Positions 34,729-43,292 of a stretch of 44,590 bases of DNA are shown piece by piece. Where the stretch lies: contig JAUIGD010000008.1 of assembly GCA_030430255.1 (NCBI GenBank), forward strand, positions 1 to 44,590, read 5' to 3'. This stretch comes from Verrucomicrobiia bacterium (lineage in GTDB: Bacteria > Verrucomicrobiota > Verrucomicrobiia > Verrucomicrobiales > DEV007). Below the pieces are notes generated by a model. The model saw nothing but the letters and a program-made list of their open reading frames with translations. It was not told the origin of the DNA and made no database searches. A program made the position numbers and the translations under genes. Numbering within the stretch: position 1 is the first letter of the stretch; every line of letters starts with the position of its first letter.

Positions 34729-35618
34729 AAGTGGCGCCCCCGAGAGCGGGAGAGATCCGCTTGGCCGCCCGCGGGCGGGAGATCGGGTTCCCCCGCCCCC
34801 GGCCGCTGGTGATGGGCATCGTCAACATCAACGACGACTCGTTCAGCGGCGATGGCTCGCTCGCGCCCGAAGCCGCCCTCGCGTCCGCCTCGCGCCATCT
34901 CGCCGCCGGCGCCGATGTGATCGACATCGGCGCGGAGAGCGCGCGCACCAACCGTGCGGCGATCTCGCCCGCCGAAGAGATCGCGCGCCTGGAGCCGTTC
35001 CTCGAGGCCTGGCCGAGGCTCGCCGCCGAAGCGCCACCCGGCCCGCGCTCGTTGGCGAGGCCGCTGCTCTCGCTGAACAGTTGGCGGCCGGAGGTGGTCG
35101 GCGCGATCCTGGCGTCCGGCGAGGTCGACCTGCTCAACGACATCGGCGGTTTGCCCACCGCCGCGAACGCCGAGCTCTGCGCCCGCGCGGGCTGCGCGCT
35201 GTTGATCATGCACAGCGCCGGCGAGCCCAAGGTGCCGCGCACCGGCCAACGCTATGCCGATGTGCTCGGCACCGTCCTCCAGTTCTTCGAGGACAAGCTC
35301 GAACTCGCCCACAGCGCGGGGTTGGCGCGCGAAGCGACCGTGCTCGACCCCGGGATCGACTTCGCCAAGGACCGCGCCGACAACCTGACGCTGCTGCGCC
35401 ATGCGGCGCGACTGAACGCGCTCGGGCGTCCGGTGTTGATGCCGATCTCCCGCAAGACGGTGATCGGCGAGGTGCTCGAGATCGAGGAACCCGCCCTCCG
35501 TGACTCGGGCACCTTGGCGTGCGCGGTCGCCTCGATGCTCCGCGGTGCGGCGATCCTGCGGGTCCACGACGTCGCCGGGGCGGTGGCCGCGACGCGCGTG
35601 CTCGAGCGTCTCGCCTGA
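34725..35618 (+). CDS. folP: dihydropteroate synthase
   Basis: 297-aa enzyme joining p-aminobenzoate to 6-hydroxymethyl-dihydropterin diphosphate in folate synthesis, the sulfonamide target. It keeps the family landmarks: LVMGIVNINDDSFSGDG, GADVIDIGAESAR (a variant of DIGGEST/S), LLNDIGG, LIMHSAG, VLDPGIDFAKD, PVLMPISRKTVIG, and ILRVHDV near the end. The ATG at 34725 overlaps the HisJ stop by 4 bp. The frame continues upstream but would only read through the overlapping gene. GlyA, which also uses folate, is encoded 30 kb away and not linked. A tandem repeat array begins 2 bp after the stop. Confidence 0.95.
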   Translation: MKVAPPRAGEIRLAARGREIGFPRPRPLVMGIVNINDDSFSGDGSLAPEAALASASRHLAAGADVIDIGAESARTNRAAISPAEEIARLEPFLEAWPRLAAEAPPGPRSLARPLLSLNSWRPEVVGAILASGEVDLLNDIGGLPTAANAELCARAGCALLIMHSAGEPKVPRTGQRYADVLGTVLQFFEDKLELAHSAGLAREATVLDPGIDFAKDRADNLTLLRHAARLNALGRPVLMPISRKTVIGEVLEIEEPALRDSGTLACAVASMLRGAAILRVHDVAGAVAATRVLERLA

Positions 35619-35620
35619 GG

Positions 35621-35880
35621 CGCGCCCCGTGCGCGGGACGCACACTCCCACCTCCGGCGAACGGCGCGCCGCCCTTCGACGCGCGCCCCGTGCGCGGGAC
35701 GCACACTCCCACCTCCGCCGAACGGCGCGCCGCCTTTCGACACGCGCCCTGTGCGCGGGACGCACACCCCCATCGCCGGCGAACGGCGCGCCGCCCTTCG
35801 ACGCGCGCCCCGCACACCCCCATCTCCGGCGAACGGCGCGCCGCCTTTCGACACGCGCCCCGTGCGCGCGACGCGCACCC
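35621..35880. repeat. 61-bp tandem repeat array (about 4.3 units) between folP and the DUF1080 gene
   Basis: Units start at 35621, 35682, 35743, 35804 and 35854. The first three are exactly 61 bp, the fourth has lost 11 bp (GTGCGCGGGAC), and the last is partial. Each full unit opens CGCGCCCCGTGCGCGGGACG and contains the palindromic GGCGCGCC. It lies wholly between the stops of two convergent genes. The spacing of copies is direct with no spacers, so this is not CRISPR. Confidence 0.9.
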
Positions 35881-35882
35881 GG

Positions 35883-36587
35883 CTACTTCAGCGGCCGGAC
35901 GCGAAGGTTCCTGAACTGATAGACCTGCCCTTTCTCACCGTGGTGCTGGATGCCGAGCGGCCCCTCGGCATCGACGTCGTCGTGAAGGTCGGTGGTCTGG
36001 ACGCCGTTGACCCAAATTTGCAGGTGGTCGCCGCGGCAGACGATCCGATACCGGTTCCAGCCGGTGCGGTCGAGCGCCCCGCGCACCTCCGCTTTGGCAA
36101 AGTGCGCCTGCCCTTCGGCCTCGCGCGCGAGGATCGCCTCATCCTTGGTGCGCCCCGACTTCGGCGGCCAGATCCACTGGCGGCGGCCTTCGTCGTAGAG
36201 CCCACCGGACCAACGCCGATCGGAACCGTCGACCTCAGCCTGGTAGCCGAACACGCGGTTCTTCTCGACGTGGCAACGGAACATGAACCCGCTGTTCGCC
36301 TGCCCCTCAGGCAGCTTGATCTCGCCTTCGAATTCGAAGTCTCCGTAGAACTCCTCGGTGACGAGGAAAAACTTCTTGTCTGCCTTCAGGCTGACGATGC
36401 CGTCGGCCACGCTCACCTCACCCCACTCGTAGGGGTTGCTCCAGCCCGGCATCCCCTCGGCGATCAAGTCCTTCCAGCCATCCGCTTCCGCCTCGCCGTC
36501 CCCATCGGCGGCGGCGGCGCGGTTCGAGGCGATGCCCTGCGCGAACAGGGCTGCGGCGAGAAATAAGGGGGCGGTCAGGGTCTTCAT
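35883..36587 (-). CDS. DUF1080 / 3-keto-disaccharide hydrolase-like secreted protein
   Basis: 234-aa exported protein of the DUF1080 family, a concanavalin-like beta-sandwich expanded in Verrucomicrobiota and Planctomycetes and now linked to 3-keto-glycoside cleavage. The signal peptide MKTLTAPLFLAAALFAQGIA begins at ATG 36587. Conserved features: WKDLIAEGMPGW, VSVADGIVSLKADKKFFLVTEE, FEFEGEIKLPEGQANSGFMFR, GYQAEVDGSDRRWSGGLYDEG, GWNRYRIVCRGDHLQIWVNG, and the final GPLGIQHHGEKGQVYQFRNL. A single complete domain, usual for the family. The Gfo/Idh oxidoreductase ~5 kb away belongs to a group that often co-occurs with DUF1080 proteins in sugar pathways, but the two are not in one operon. Confidence 0.9.
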   Translation of the reverse strand: MKTLTAPLFLAAALFAQGIASNRAAAADGDGEAEADGWKDLIAEGMPGWSNPYEWGEVSVADGIVSLKADKKFFLVTEEFYGDFEFEGEIKLPEGQANSGFMFRCHVEKNRVFGYQAEVDGSDRRWSGGLYDEGRRQWIWPPKSGRTKDEAILAREAEGQAHFAKAEVRGALDRTGWNRYRIVCRGDHLQIWVNGVQTTDLHDDVDAEGPLGIQHHGEKGQVYQFRNLRVRPLK

Positions 36588-36665
36588 CGGAGCGCGCGAT
36601 ACTCGCCCCACGCGGGCGAAAATCAACCCCGGACCCGCGCACGATCGCCGCGCCTGCCCGCCGCG

Positions 36666-37337
36666 TCAGCGCGCCTCGACGAAGACCTGTCCGGCCGCCC
36701 GCTCGCCGATCTTCAACGCCCCGCGCGGACCGCCCTCGACCCGCACCTCGACCACGCCCGCCACCTTGTCCCGCCCGGCCAGCTCCAATGCCGCGCCCGG
36801 CACGAGCCCGTGCTCGCGCAACCAGTCCAACAAGGCGTTGTCGCCATCGCCGACCCTCGCCACGCGCCAGCGCCCGGGGTCAGCGTCGGCCAGCGACCGC
36901 CCGCCCGGCTCGGCGACCTTCCCCGACGCGTCCGGGATCGGGTCGCCGTGGGGGTCGTGCGAAGGCCGCCCCAGCATCTCGTCCATCCGCTCTAACAAAC
37001 GGTCAGAGACCACATGCTCCAAGACCTCCGCCTCCTCATGCACCTCCGACCAATCGAAACCCATGACCTCGACGAGGAAGGTCTCGACCAGCCGGTGCCG
37101 CCGCACGACCGACAGCGCCTGACGCCGCCCCTTGCGCGTCAGGCCGACGTTCCGCCGCGGCACGTAGTCGACCAAACCTTCGCCCGACAGGTGGCGCATC
37201 ATCGACGTCACCGTCCCCGGCGTCACCTCCAGCTCCTCGGCGATCGCCCCGACGCTCACCCCACCCGCCTCCCCCCCCACGGGGGCCGACAGACCTAAGA
37301 TGGCCTTCAGATAGTTTTCGACGGTGCTGGAGGCCAT
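36666..37337 (-). CDS. mntR: DtxR/MntR-family metal-dependent repressor
   Basis: 223-aa repressor. The N-terminal winged helix (about 5-75) has the recognition-helix region LEVTPGTVTSMMRHLSGEGLVDY. The dimerisation/metal domain (about 76-145) has H81 in RRHRLVETFL and H100, E104, E107, H108 in HEEAEVLEHVVSD, matching the MntR/DtxR ligands. The C-terminal domain (about 152-222) is a FeoA-like SH3 fold (DWLREHGLVPGAALELAG...). This three-domain layout fits DtxR/IdeR/TroR-type proteins; short MntR lacks the SH3 part. It is divergent from the ABC operon with a 20-bp palindrome between, so it almost certainly represses that operon, and perhaps itself, when metal is bound. Mn versus Fe cannot be told from sequence. 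Confidence 0.92.
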   Translation of the reverse strand: MASSTVENYLKAILGLSAPVGGEAGGVSVGAIAEELEVTPGTVTSMMRHLSGEGLVDYVPRRNVGLTRKGRRQALSVVRRHRLVETFLVEVMGFDWSEVHEEAEVLEHVVSDRLLERMDEMLGRPSHDPHGDPIPDASGKVAEPGGRSLADADPGRWRVARVGDGDNALLDWLREHGLVPGAALELAGRDKVAGVVEVRVEGGPRGALKIGERAAGQVFVEAR

Positions 37338-37397
37338 GCGAGGTGAGGCGGTTGCACTTTAGCCATCAAAACCGGGAATTGGCAATTTCAAAATATT

Positions 37398-37417
37398 TAT
37401 CTTGATCAATCAAGATA
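37398..37417. promoter_or_regulatory. 20-bp perfect palindrome, probable MntR/DtxR operator
   Basis: TATCTTGATCAATCAAGATA has two 9-bp arms and a CA centre. It lies in an AT-rich patch between the divergent regulator and binding-protein genes. Its TTGATC (37402-37407) could be the -35 box, with TATCCT (37426-37431) as the -10, just 5 bp before the start codon, so bound repressor would block the promoter. Confidence 0.82.
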
Positions 37418-37436
37418 GGCCACGCTATCCTCCCGC

Positions 37437-38543
37437 ATGCGCCTCGCCCCCGCCCCTCGACGAAGCTCCAAGACGGCCCCTCACCGCTCCCTTCTCGCCA
37501 CCGTAGCGGCGGCGGCCATGACCTCCCTCGGCGGCTGCGATCACAAGCGCGGCGACTCGGCCGGCGCGCCCGACATCCCGTACCGCACCGTCGCCACCGT
37601 GGGGATGATCGCCGACATCGTGCAGAACGTGGCAGGCGGGCGATCCGAGGTGGTCGGCCTCATCAACGAGGGGGTCGACCCCCACCTCTACAAGCCGACG
37701 ACCTCCGACATCAAAGCGCTGCAGGCCGCCGACATGGTCTTCTACAACGGCCTCATGCTGGAGGGCAAGATGGGCGACGTGCTGGTCAAGGTCGCGCGCA
37801 AGGGCAAACCGGTGTTCGCCGTGACCGAGGAGATCCTCGAGTCCGGCGACTACGTGATCACGGGTTCCGACGCCCACCACGACCCGCACGTCTGGATGGA
37901 CGTCGCCGGCTGGATCCGCGCCACCGGGGTCGTCGCCGACCGCTTGGCCGAGTTCGATCCCGACGGCGCGGACACCTACCGTGCGAATGCCGAAGCGTAC
38001 ATCGCGCGGCTCGAGAGCCTCGACGCCTACGCGCGCGCAGCGATCGCCTCGATCCCCGAGCGCCAGCGCGTCCTGGTGACCGCCCACGACGCCTTCAACT
38101 ACATGGGCCGCGCCTACGGGATCGAGGTCCGCGGCATCCAGGGGCTGAGCACGGAGTCGGAAGCCGGCGTCAAAGACATCGAATCGCTCGTCGCGTTTCT
38201 GGTCGAGCGCGAGATCCCCGCCGTCTTCGTCGAGTCATCGGTCTCGGACAAGAACGTGCGGGCGCTCGTCGAGGGCGCCGCCGCCCAGGGGCACGCGGTC
38301 GTGATCGGCGGCGAGTTGTTCTCCGACGCCATGGGTGGCTCCGGAACCTACGAGGGCACCTACATCGGCATGATCGACCACAACGTCACCACCATCGCCC
38401 GCGCCCTCGGCGGCGATGTTCCGGACGGGGGATTCCGAGCCGCTTCAGGGGCATCCGCCCCCGCCCCCCAGCCGCCCCCGGAGACAGCCGCCGCGCCGGT
38501 CGGTACCGCGCCCGCCACGCGCCGCGGGCCGGACGCCAAGTAG
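37437..38543 (+). CDS. mntA: Mn/Zn/Fe ABC transporter substrate-binding lipoprotein
   Basis: 368-aa cluster A-I metal-binding protein (TroA/MntA/SitA type). The basic leader and hydrophobic core end in the lipobox LGGC (C34). Metal-site segments: [51 protein letters not shown], and [12 protein letters not shown]. The short AHHDPHVW stretch is not the long His-rich loop of zinc-specific ZnuA, which favours manganese or iron. The Pro/Ala-rich last ~50 residues are unusual and probably disordered. The start is the ATG 20 bp after the palindrome, possibly giving a nearly leaderless mRNA. The ATPase gene follows after 17 bp. Confidence 0.93.
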   Translation: MRLAPAPRRSSKTAPHRSLLATVAAAAMTSLGGCDHKRGDSAGAPDIPYRTVATVGMIADIVQNVAGGRSEVVGLINEGVDPHLYKPTTSDIKALQAADMVFYNGLMLEGKMGDVLVKVARKGKPVFAVTEEILESGDYVITGSDAHHDPHVWMDVAGWIRATGVVADRLAEFDPDGADTYRANAEAYIARLESLDAYARAAIASIPERQRVLVTAHDAFNYMGRAYGIEVRGIQGLSTESEAGVKDIESLVAFLVEREIPAVFVESSVSDKNVRALVEGAAAQGHAVVIGGELFSDAMGGSGTYEGTYIGMIDHNVTTIARALGGDVPDGGFRAASGASAPAPQPPPETAAAPVGTAPATRRGPDAK

Positions 38544-38560
38544 AAGCCGCCCCCCACGCG

Positions 38561-39388
38561 ATGCCCGAAGTCCTCAAGACCCTCTCGCCCCCCGGCGATG
38601 CGACCGGCGAGGACCTGTCGTTCCACCCCGCCGACGTCCCGCTCGCGGTGCACGACCTCACGGTCGCCTACCATCGCAAACCGGTGCTCTGGGACATCGA
38701 CCTCGACATCCCGGAGGGCAAGTTGGTCGGCATCGTCGGGCCCAACGGCGCCGGCAAGAGCACCTTGATCAAAGCCTGCCTCGACCTGATCCCGAAAGCC
38801 TCCGGCGAGGTCGGCGTCTACGGCAGACCGTACCGCGACCAACGCCACCTCGTCGGCTACGTGCCGCAGCGCGAGAGCGTCGACTGGGACTTTCCGATCA
38901 GCGTGCTGGACCTCGTGGCGATGGGGACCTACCGCAGGCTTGGCTGGTTCCGCCGGGTGGGCAAAGCCCAGCGGGAGGCGGCGGCGGCGGCGCTCGAGAA
39001 AGTCGGCATCGCCCACCTCGCGTCGCGCCAGATCAGCCAGCTCTCCGGCGGCCAGCAGCAGCGCGCTTTCCTCGCCCGCGCCCTCGCCCAAGACGCGCGC
39101 GTGTACTTCATGGACGAACCCTTCGCGGCGGTCGACGCCGCGACCGAGGAGGCGATCGTCGCCATCTTGAAGGACTTGAACGACGCCGGCAAGACCTGCC
39201 TCGTCGTCCACCACGACCTCTCCACCGTGCCCAACTACTTCGACTGGCTGGTGCTCCTCAACATGCGTGTCGTCGCCGCCGGGCCGACCGGGGACGTGTT
39301 CACCAAAGAGAACCTCGAGAAGACCTACGGCGGCAGGCTGAGCCTGCTCAACGACGCCGCCCACGCGCTCAGCCATGTCGGCCGCTAG
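38561..39388 (+). CDS. mntB: Mn/Zn/Fe ABC transporter ATPase
   Basis: 275-aa ABC ATPase powering the metal importer. Walker [10 protein letters not shown] is at 60-68, the Q-loop region [14 protein letters not shown], the signature [15 protein letters not shown], Walker [13 protein letters not shown], and the H-loop VVHHDLSTV. The VDWDFPI / GTYRRLGW motif after the Q-loop is typical of MntB/SitB/TroB ATPases. The first ~28 residues are a non-conserved Pro/Asp-rich extension. It overlaps the first permease gene by 14 bp, so the operon is translationally coupled. Confidence 0.94.
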   Translation: MPEVLKTLSPPGDATGEDLSFHPADVPLAVHDLTVAYHRKPVLWDIDLDIPEGKLVGIVGPNGAGKSTLIKACLDLIPKASGEVGVYGRPYRDQRHLVGYVPQRESVDWDFPISVLDLVAMGTYRRLGWFRRVGKAQREAAAAALEKVGIAHLASRQISQLSGGQQQRAFLARALAQDARVYFMDEPFAAVDAATEEAIVAILKDLNDAGKTCLVVHHDLSTVPNYFDWLVLLNMRVVAAGPTGDVFTKENLEKTYGGRLSLLNDAAHALSHVGR

Positions 39389-40823
39389 CAGAACCGCGGC
39401 CGTCACGCTGGCGATGTCTGCGGCGGGCTTGGCGGCCGCCCCCGCCTCACCGCTCGGCCTGCCCTCCGTGCAGGAGGTGCTGGAGGTCGCGTCCTTGCGC
39501 AACTACAACACCCGCCTCGTCGTCACCTCGACCACCGCGCTCGGGGTCGCCGCCGGCATCGTCGGCGCCTTCCTCCTGCTGCGGAAGCGTTCGCTCATGG
39601 GCGACGCCCTCGCGCACTCGACGCTCCCGGGCGTGGCGCTGGCCTACATCGCCATGACCCTCGCCGGCGGCGCCGGCAAGTCGCTGCCCGGCCTGATGGC
39701 GGGCGCTGCGGCCTCGGGCGTGCTCGGCGTGCTGGTCATGCTGGCCATCCGCAACACCACCCGCCTGCGCGACGACGTGGCGATGGGCTTCGTGCTCAGC
39801 GTCTCGTTCGGCTTCGGCCTGGCCTTGCTCGGGGTCGTGCAGAAGATGCCCGGCTCGGGCGCCGCGGGGCTGGAGTCGTTCATCTACGGGAAGACCGCCT
39901 CCATGGTGTTCGCCGACGCCGTCCTGATCCACGCGGTCGCCGTCGCCGCCTCGCTGGCCGCCATCCTGCTCTTCAAAGAGTTCACCCTGCTCTGTTTCGA
40001 CGAGAAGTTCGCCGCCGCCGAGGGCTGGCCGGCGCTCTGGCTGGACATCGTGCTGCTCGCCCTGGTCACCGCCGTGACCGTGATCGGCCTGCAGGCGGTG
40101 GGGCTCATCCTGATCATCGCCTTCCTCATCACCCCCCCTGCCGCCGCCCGCTTCTGGACCGACCGCCTCTCGGTCATGGTCGCCCTGTCGGCCGTCATCG
40201 GCGCGGTCAGCGGCTGGCTCGGCGCCTCGATCAGCGCCCTCGCCCCGCGCCTGCCCGCCGGCGCGGTGATCGTGCTCGTCACCTCCGCGGTGTTCCTGTT
40301 CAGCATGGTCTTCGCACCGGCGCGAGGCGTGCTCGCGAGGCAGCTGCGCCACCGGCGCCTCAAGGACAAAGTCGACCGCCAACACCTGCTCCGCGCGGCC
40401 TTCGAGATCCTCGAGGCGCGGGCGCAGGCCGATGGGGCAGCGCTCGCCAACCGGCCGTTCTCGCGTGACGAGCTGCTCGCCAAGCGCACCTGGCGCCCCC
40501 GGCACATCGACCGCGTGATCCGCAAGGAAGCCGCGTTCGGACACCTCGAGCGACCCGGTGACGGCCTGCTCCGGCTGTCTGAGTCCGGCTTCGGCGAAGC
40601 CGCCCGCATCACCCGCAACCACCGGCTCTGGGAGGTCTATCTGGTCACCCACGCGGACATCGCCCCGTCGCATGTCGACCGCGACGCCGACATGGTCGAG
40701 CACGTGCTCGAGGCGGAGCTGGTCGCGCGCCTCGAAGAGGTCCTGCGCGAGGCCGGGGCGTGGGTGCCAAGCCCTCACGAGATCCCGCCCGAGGCGGGGC
40801 CGCTACAGCCCGCCGCCCCATGA
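39375..40823 (+). CDS. mntC: Mn/Zn/Fe ABC permease fused to a DtxR/MntR-like C-terminal domain
   Basis: 482-aa fusion. Residues ~40-320 form an ABC-3 permease with about eight or nine helices and the hallmarks [30 protein letters not shown] and [20 protein letters not shown] cytoplasmic extension follows (about 325-465): a winged-helix-like part ([14 protein letters not shown]... [24 protein letters not shown], then [17 protein letters not shown]) and a segment like the DtxR/MntR metal/dimer domain. There [10 protein letters not shown] (H416, E420) and [13 protein letters not shown] (H433, D439, E442, H443) match the positions of MntR metal ligands. It is ~150 aa longer than ordinary MntC/SitC. 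The C-terminal part could sense cytosolic metal and gate transport; this is inference. Its stop overlaps the next permease's start (ATGA). Confidence 0.92.
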   Translation: MSAASRTAAVTLAMSAAGLAAAPASPLGLPSVQEVLEVASLRNYNTRLVVTSTTALGVAAGIVGAFLLLRKRSLMGDALAHSTLPGVALAYIAMTLAGGAGKSLPGLMAGAAASGVLGVLVMLAIRNTTRLRDDVAMGFVLSVSFGFGLALLGVVQKMPGSGAAGLESFIYGKTASMVFADAVLIHAVAVAASLAAILLFKEFTLLCFDEKFAAAEGWPALWLDIVLLALVTAVTVIGLQAVGLILIIAFLITPPAAARFWTDRLSVMVALSAVIGAVSGWLGASISALAPRLPAGAVIVLVTSAVFLFSMVFAPARGVLARQLRHRRLKDKVDRQHLLRAAFEILEARAQADGAALANRPFSRDELLAKRTWRPRHIDRVIRKEAAFGHLERPGDGLLRLSESGFGEAARITRNHRLWEVYLVTHADIAPSHVDRDADMVEHVLEAELVARLEEVLREAGAWVPSPHEIPPEAGPLQPAAP

Positions 40824-41752
40824 GCTGGACCTCGACCGACACCTGGATCGTCGTCGTCGGCGCCCTCACCGCCGTCGCCTGTGCGCTGCCCGGCTGCTTC
40901 CTGGTGCTGCGCAAGATGAGCATGATGGGCGACGCGATCAGCCACGCCGTGCTGCCCGGGATCGCCGTCGCGTTCCTGATGACCGGCTCGCGCGCCAGCC
41001 TGCCGATGTTCCTCGCCGCCGCCGCCACCGGCGTGCTGACCGCCGTCTTCACCCAATGGGTCAGCCGCTTCGGCAAGGTCGATCGCGGCGCCGCGATGGG
41101 CATCGTCTTCACCACCCTGTTCGCGCTCGGGCTCATCCTCATCGTCCAGGCCGCCGACCACGTGGACCTCGACCCCGGCTGCGTGCTCTACGGCGCGATG
41201 GAGATGGCGCCCTTGGACAGCGTCGCCGCCGGCCCGTTCGAAGTGCCGCGCGCCGCCCTCAGCATCGGCGCCGTCGCCCTGTTCAACCTCGCGGTCATCG
41301 CGCTCCTGTTCAAAGAGCTACGCCTCAGCGCCTTCGACGCGAGCCTCTCGGACACGCTGGGGTTCTCCGCGAACCTCCTCCACTACCTGCTCATGACGAT
41401 GGTCGCGGTCACCACCGTCGCCGCCTTCGAGGCGGTCGGCAGCATCATCGTCATCGCCATGCTGATCGTGCCCGCGGCGACGGCCTTGATGTTGACCCAC
41501 CGCCTGGTGCCCATGCTCGTCATCGCCTGCGCTTCCGGGATCGGCGCCGCCCTCGCCGGCTACCTCGGCGCCATCACCGTCCCGCGCTGGTTCGGCTACA
41601 GCGACACCAGCTCCTCCGGCGCCATGGCCACCGCGGCGGGGGTGATCTTCACCCTCGCCTGGCTGCTTTCGCCGCGCGACGGGTTGCTGGCACGGCTCCG
41701 CCGACCGCCGATCGAGGCGCCGGCATCCGCCGCGCCGCCGGGCTCCGCTTGA
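40820..41752 (+). CDS. mntD: Mn/Zn/Fe ABC transporter permease, second subunit
   Basis: 310-aa ABC-3 permease of ordinary length, pairing with the longer permease just upstream (SitC/SitD, MntC/MntD, TroC/TroD arrangement). Landmarks: CFLVLRKMSMMGDAISHAVLPGIA, DPGCVLYGAMEM, ELRLSAFDASLSDTLGF (coupling region), and EAVGSIIVIAMLIVPAATALML. About eight hydrophobic helices are visible. ATG 40820 overlaps the preceding stop by 4 bp; the frame opens 60 bp earlier but only within the upstream gene. It has no regulatory extension, only a short Pro/Ala-rich tail. Last gene of the metal operon. Confidence 0.93.
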   Translation: MSWTSTDTWIVVVGALTAVACALPGCFLVLRKMSMMGDAISHAVLPGIAVAFLMTGSRASLPMFLAAAATGVLTAVFTQWVSRFGKVDRGAAMGIVFTTLFALGLILIVQAADHVDLDPGCVLYGAMEMAPLDSVAAGPFEVPRAALSIGAVALFNLAVIALLFKELRLSAFDASLSDTLGFSANLLHYLLMTMVAVTTVAAFEAVGSIIVIAMLIVPAATALMLTHRLVPMLVIACASGIGAALAGYLGAITVPRWFGYSDTSSSGAMATAAGVIFTLAWLLSPRDGLLARLRRPPIEAPASAAPPGSA

Positions 41753-41825
41753 CGCCGGGATCCGCGCCGCAGGGGCGGCGGATCTTTGGTTGCCGGATAC
41801 CGCGATCCACCGCTAGGCTCCCGGC

Positions 41826-43268
41826 ATGGAAAACCCGCAGAAACCCGCTACCGCCCCCGCTGACACCCAGAGCAGCAAACGCTTTTCCCGCCGCGACGCC
41901 GCCAAGATGGCCGCCGCCGGCTCCGCCCTCGCTGGCGTCAGCATCCCCCACGTCCACGCCCAAGACACGAACACCGAGGTCCGGCTCGCCCTGATCGGCT
42001 GCGGCGGCCGCGGCACCGGCGCCGTCGCCAACGCCATCACCGGCGGCAAGGATGTCCTGCCGGTCAAACTGCACGCCATGGCCGACGTCAACGCCGACCG
42101 GCTCTACGACTCCCACGCGTCCCTCGCCGGAGAGCGCGCCCGCCCGGGGATCAAAGAACACTGCGACGTCCCCAACGACCGGCAGTTCATCGGCTTCGAC
42201 GGCTACGACAAAGCCATCGACACCCTGCGCCCGGGCGACGTCGCCATCTTCACCACCCCCTGCGCCTTCCGTTGGGTGCACTACAAGAAGGCCATCGACA
42301 AAGGCGTCAACGTCTTCATGGAGAAGCCCCTCACCCCGGACGGCCCCAGCACCCGGCGGATGTTCGCCCTGAACGAGGAGGCCAAGAAGAAGAACCTCAA
42401 GGTCGGGGTCGGCCTCATGTGGCGCCACTGCGATGCGCGGGGCGAACTCTACAAACGCATCCAGGACGGCGCCATCGGCGACATCAACCTGATGCGCGCC
42501 TACCGCATGCAGGGGCCGGTCGCCTCGTTCCGGACCAAGAAGAACGACGGCAAGCAGTCCGAGATGCTGTTCCAGATCGCCAACTTCCACTCCTTCCTGT
42601 GGCTCTCAGGGGGCTGCTTCAGCGACTTCTTCATCCACAACATCGACGAGTGCTGCTGGATGAAGAACGACTGGCCGGTCGAGGCCTCCGCCAGCGGCGG
42701 CCGCCACTACCGGGAGGACTGGGTCGATCAGAACTTCGACAGCTACACCGTGGAGTACACCTTCGCCGACGGGGCGAAGCTCTACCTGCACGGCCGCAAC
42801 ATCCCCGGCTGCAAACAGGAGTTCGCCAGCTACGCGCAGGGCTCCAAGGGCGCCGCGGTCATCTCCTCCGCCAGCCACACCCCCGCCTACCCCCGCATCT
42901 ACAAGACGCAGAAGATCGACAAAGTCTACCGCCGCCCGAGCCACCCGGACATGACCTGGCGCTGGGACAAGCCGGAGCCGAACCCCTACGAGCTGGAGTG
43001 GACCCACCTCCTCGAAGCCATCCGCGACGACAAGGAGTTCAACGAGGTCGACCGCGGCCTCAAAGCCAGCCTCGTCACCAGCATGGGCCGCATGGCGACC
43101 CACACCGGACAGGTGGTCACCTACGACGGCATCCTCAACGCCGAGCACGAGTTCGGCCCTGAGAACGACAAGCTCACCCTCGAGTCGGCCCCGCCCTTGC
43201 AGCCCGACGCCGAAGGCAGATACCCCCTCCCCCAGCCCGGCATCCTCAAAGACCGCGAATACGCGTAG
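41826..43268 (+). CDS. Tat-exported Gfo/Idh/MocA-family oxidoreductase
   Basis: 480-aa NAD(P)-dependent oxidoreductase. The N-terminus carries a twin-arginine signal (FSRRDAAKMAAAGSALAG) ending near HVHAQ, so it is folded with cofactor before export. The Rossmann domain follows (VRLALIGCGGRGTGAVANAI), then FTTPCAFRWVHYKKAIDKGVNVFMEKPLTPD with the conserved EKP lysine, then MWRHCDARGELYKR and a C-terminal alpha/beta domain (SDFFIHNIDECCWM, NFDSYTVEYTFADG). Family members oxidise or epimerise sugars and cyclitols; many Tat-exported copies occur in Verrucomicrobiota and Planctomycetes. The substrate is not evident. It begins 73 bp after the metal operon and is probably independent. Confidence 0.93.
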   Translation: MENPQKPATAPADTQSSKRFSRRDAAKMAAAGSALAGVSIPHVHAQDTNTEVRLALIGCGGRGTGAVANAITGGKDVLPVKLHAMADVNADRLYDSHASLAGERARPGIKEHCDVPNDRQFIGFDGYDKAIDTLRPGDVAIFTTPCAFRWVHYKKAIDKGVNVFMEKPLTPDGPSTRRMFALNEEAKKKNLKVGVGLMWRHCDARGELYKRIQDGAIGDINLMRAYRMQGPVASFRTKKNDGKQSEMLFQIANFHSFLWLSGGCFSDFFIHNIDECCWMKNDWPVEASASGGRHYREDWVDQNFDSYTVEYTFADGAKLYLHGRNIPGCKQEFASYAQGSKGAAVISSASHTPAYPRIYKTQKIDKVYRRPSHPDMTWRWDKPEPNPYELEWTHLLEAIRDDKEFNEVDRGLKASLVTSMGRMATHTGQVVTYDGILNAEHEFGPENDKLTLESAPPLQPDAEGRYPLPQPGILKDREYA

Positions 43269-43292
43269 CGTGCGCCGCGGCGGCCATCCGCG

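Noticed and set aside
35500-35919. Open frames rich in 'RGTHTPTSGERRAA' repeats, and a CRISPR-like look
   Set aside because: Produced by the 61-bp tandem repeat read in several frames; contiguous repeats with no unique spacers, so neither a gene nor CRISPR.
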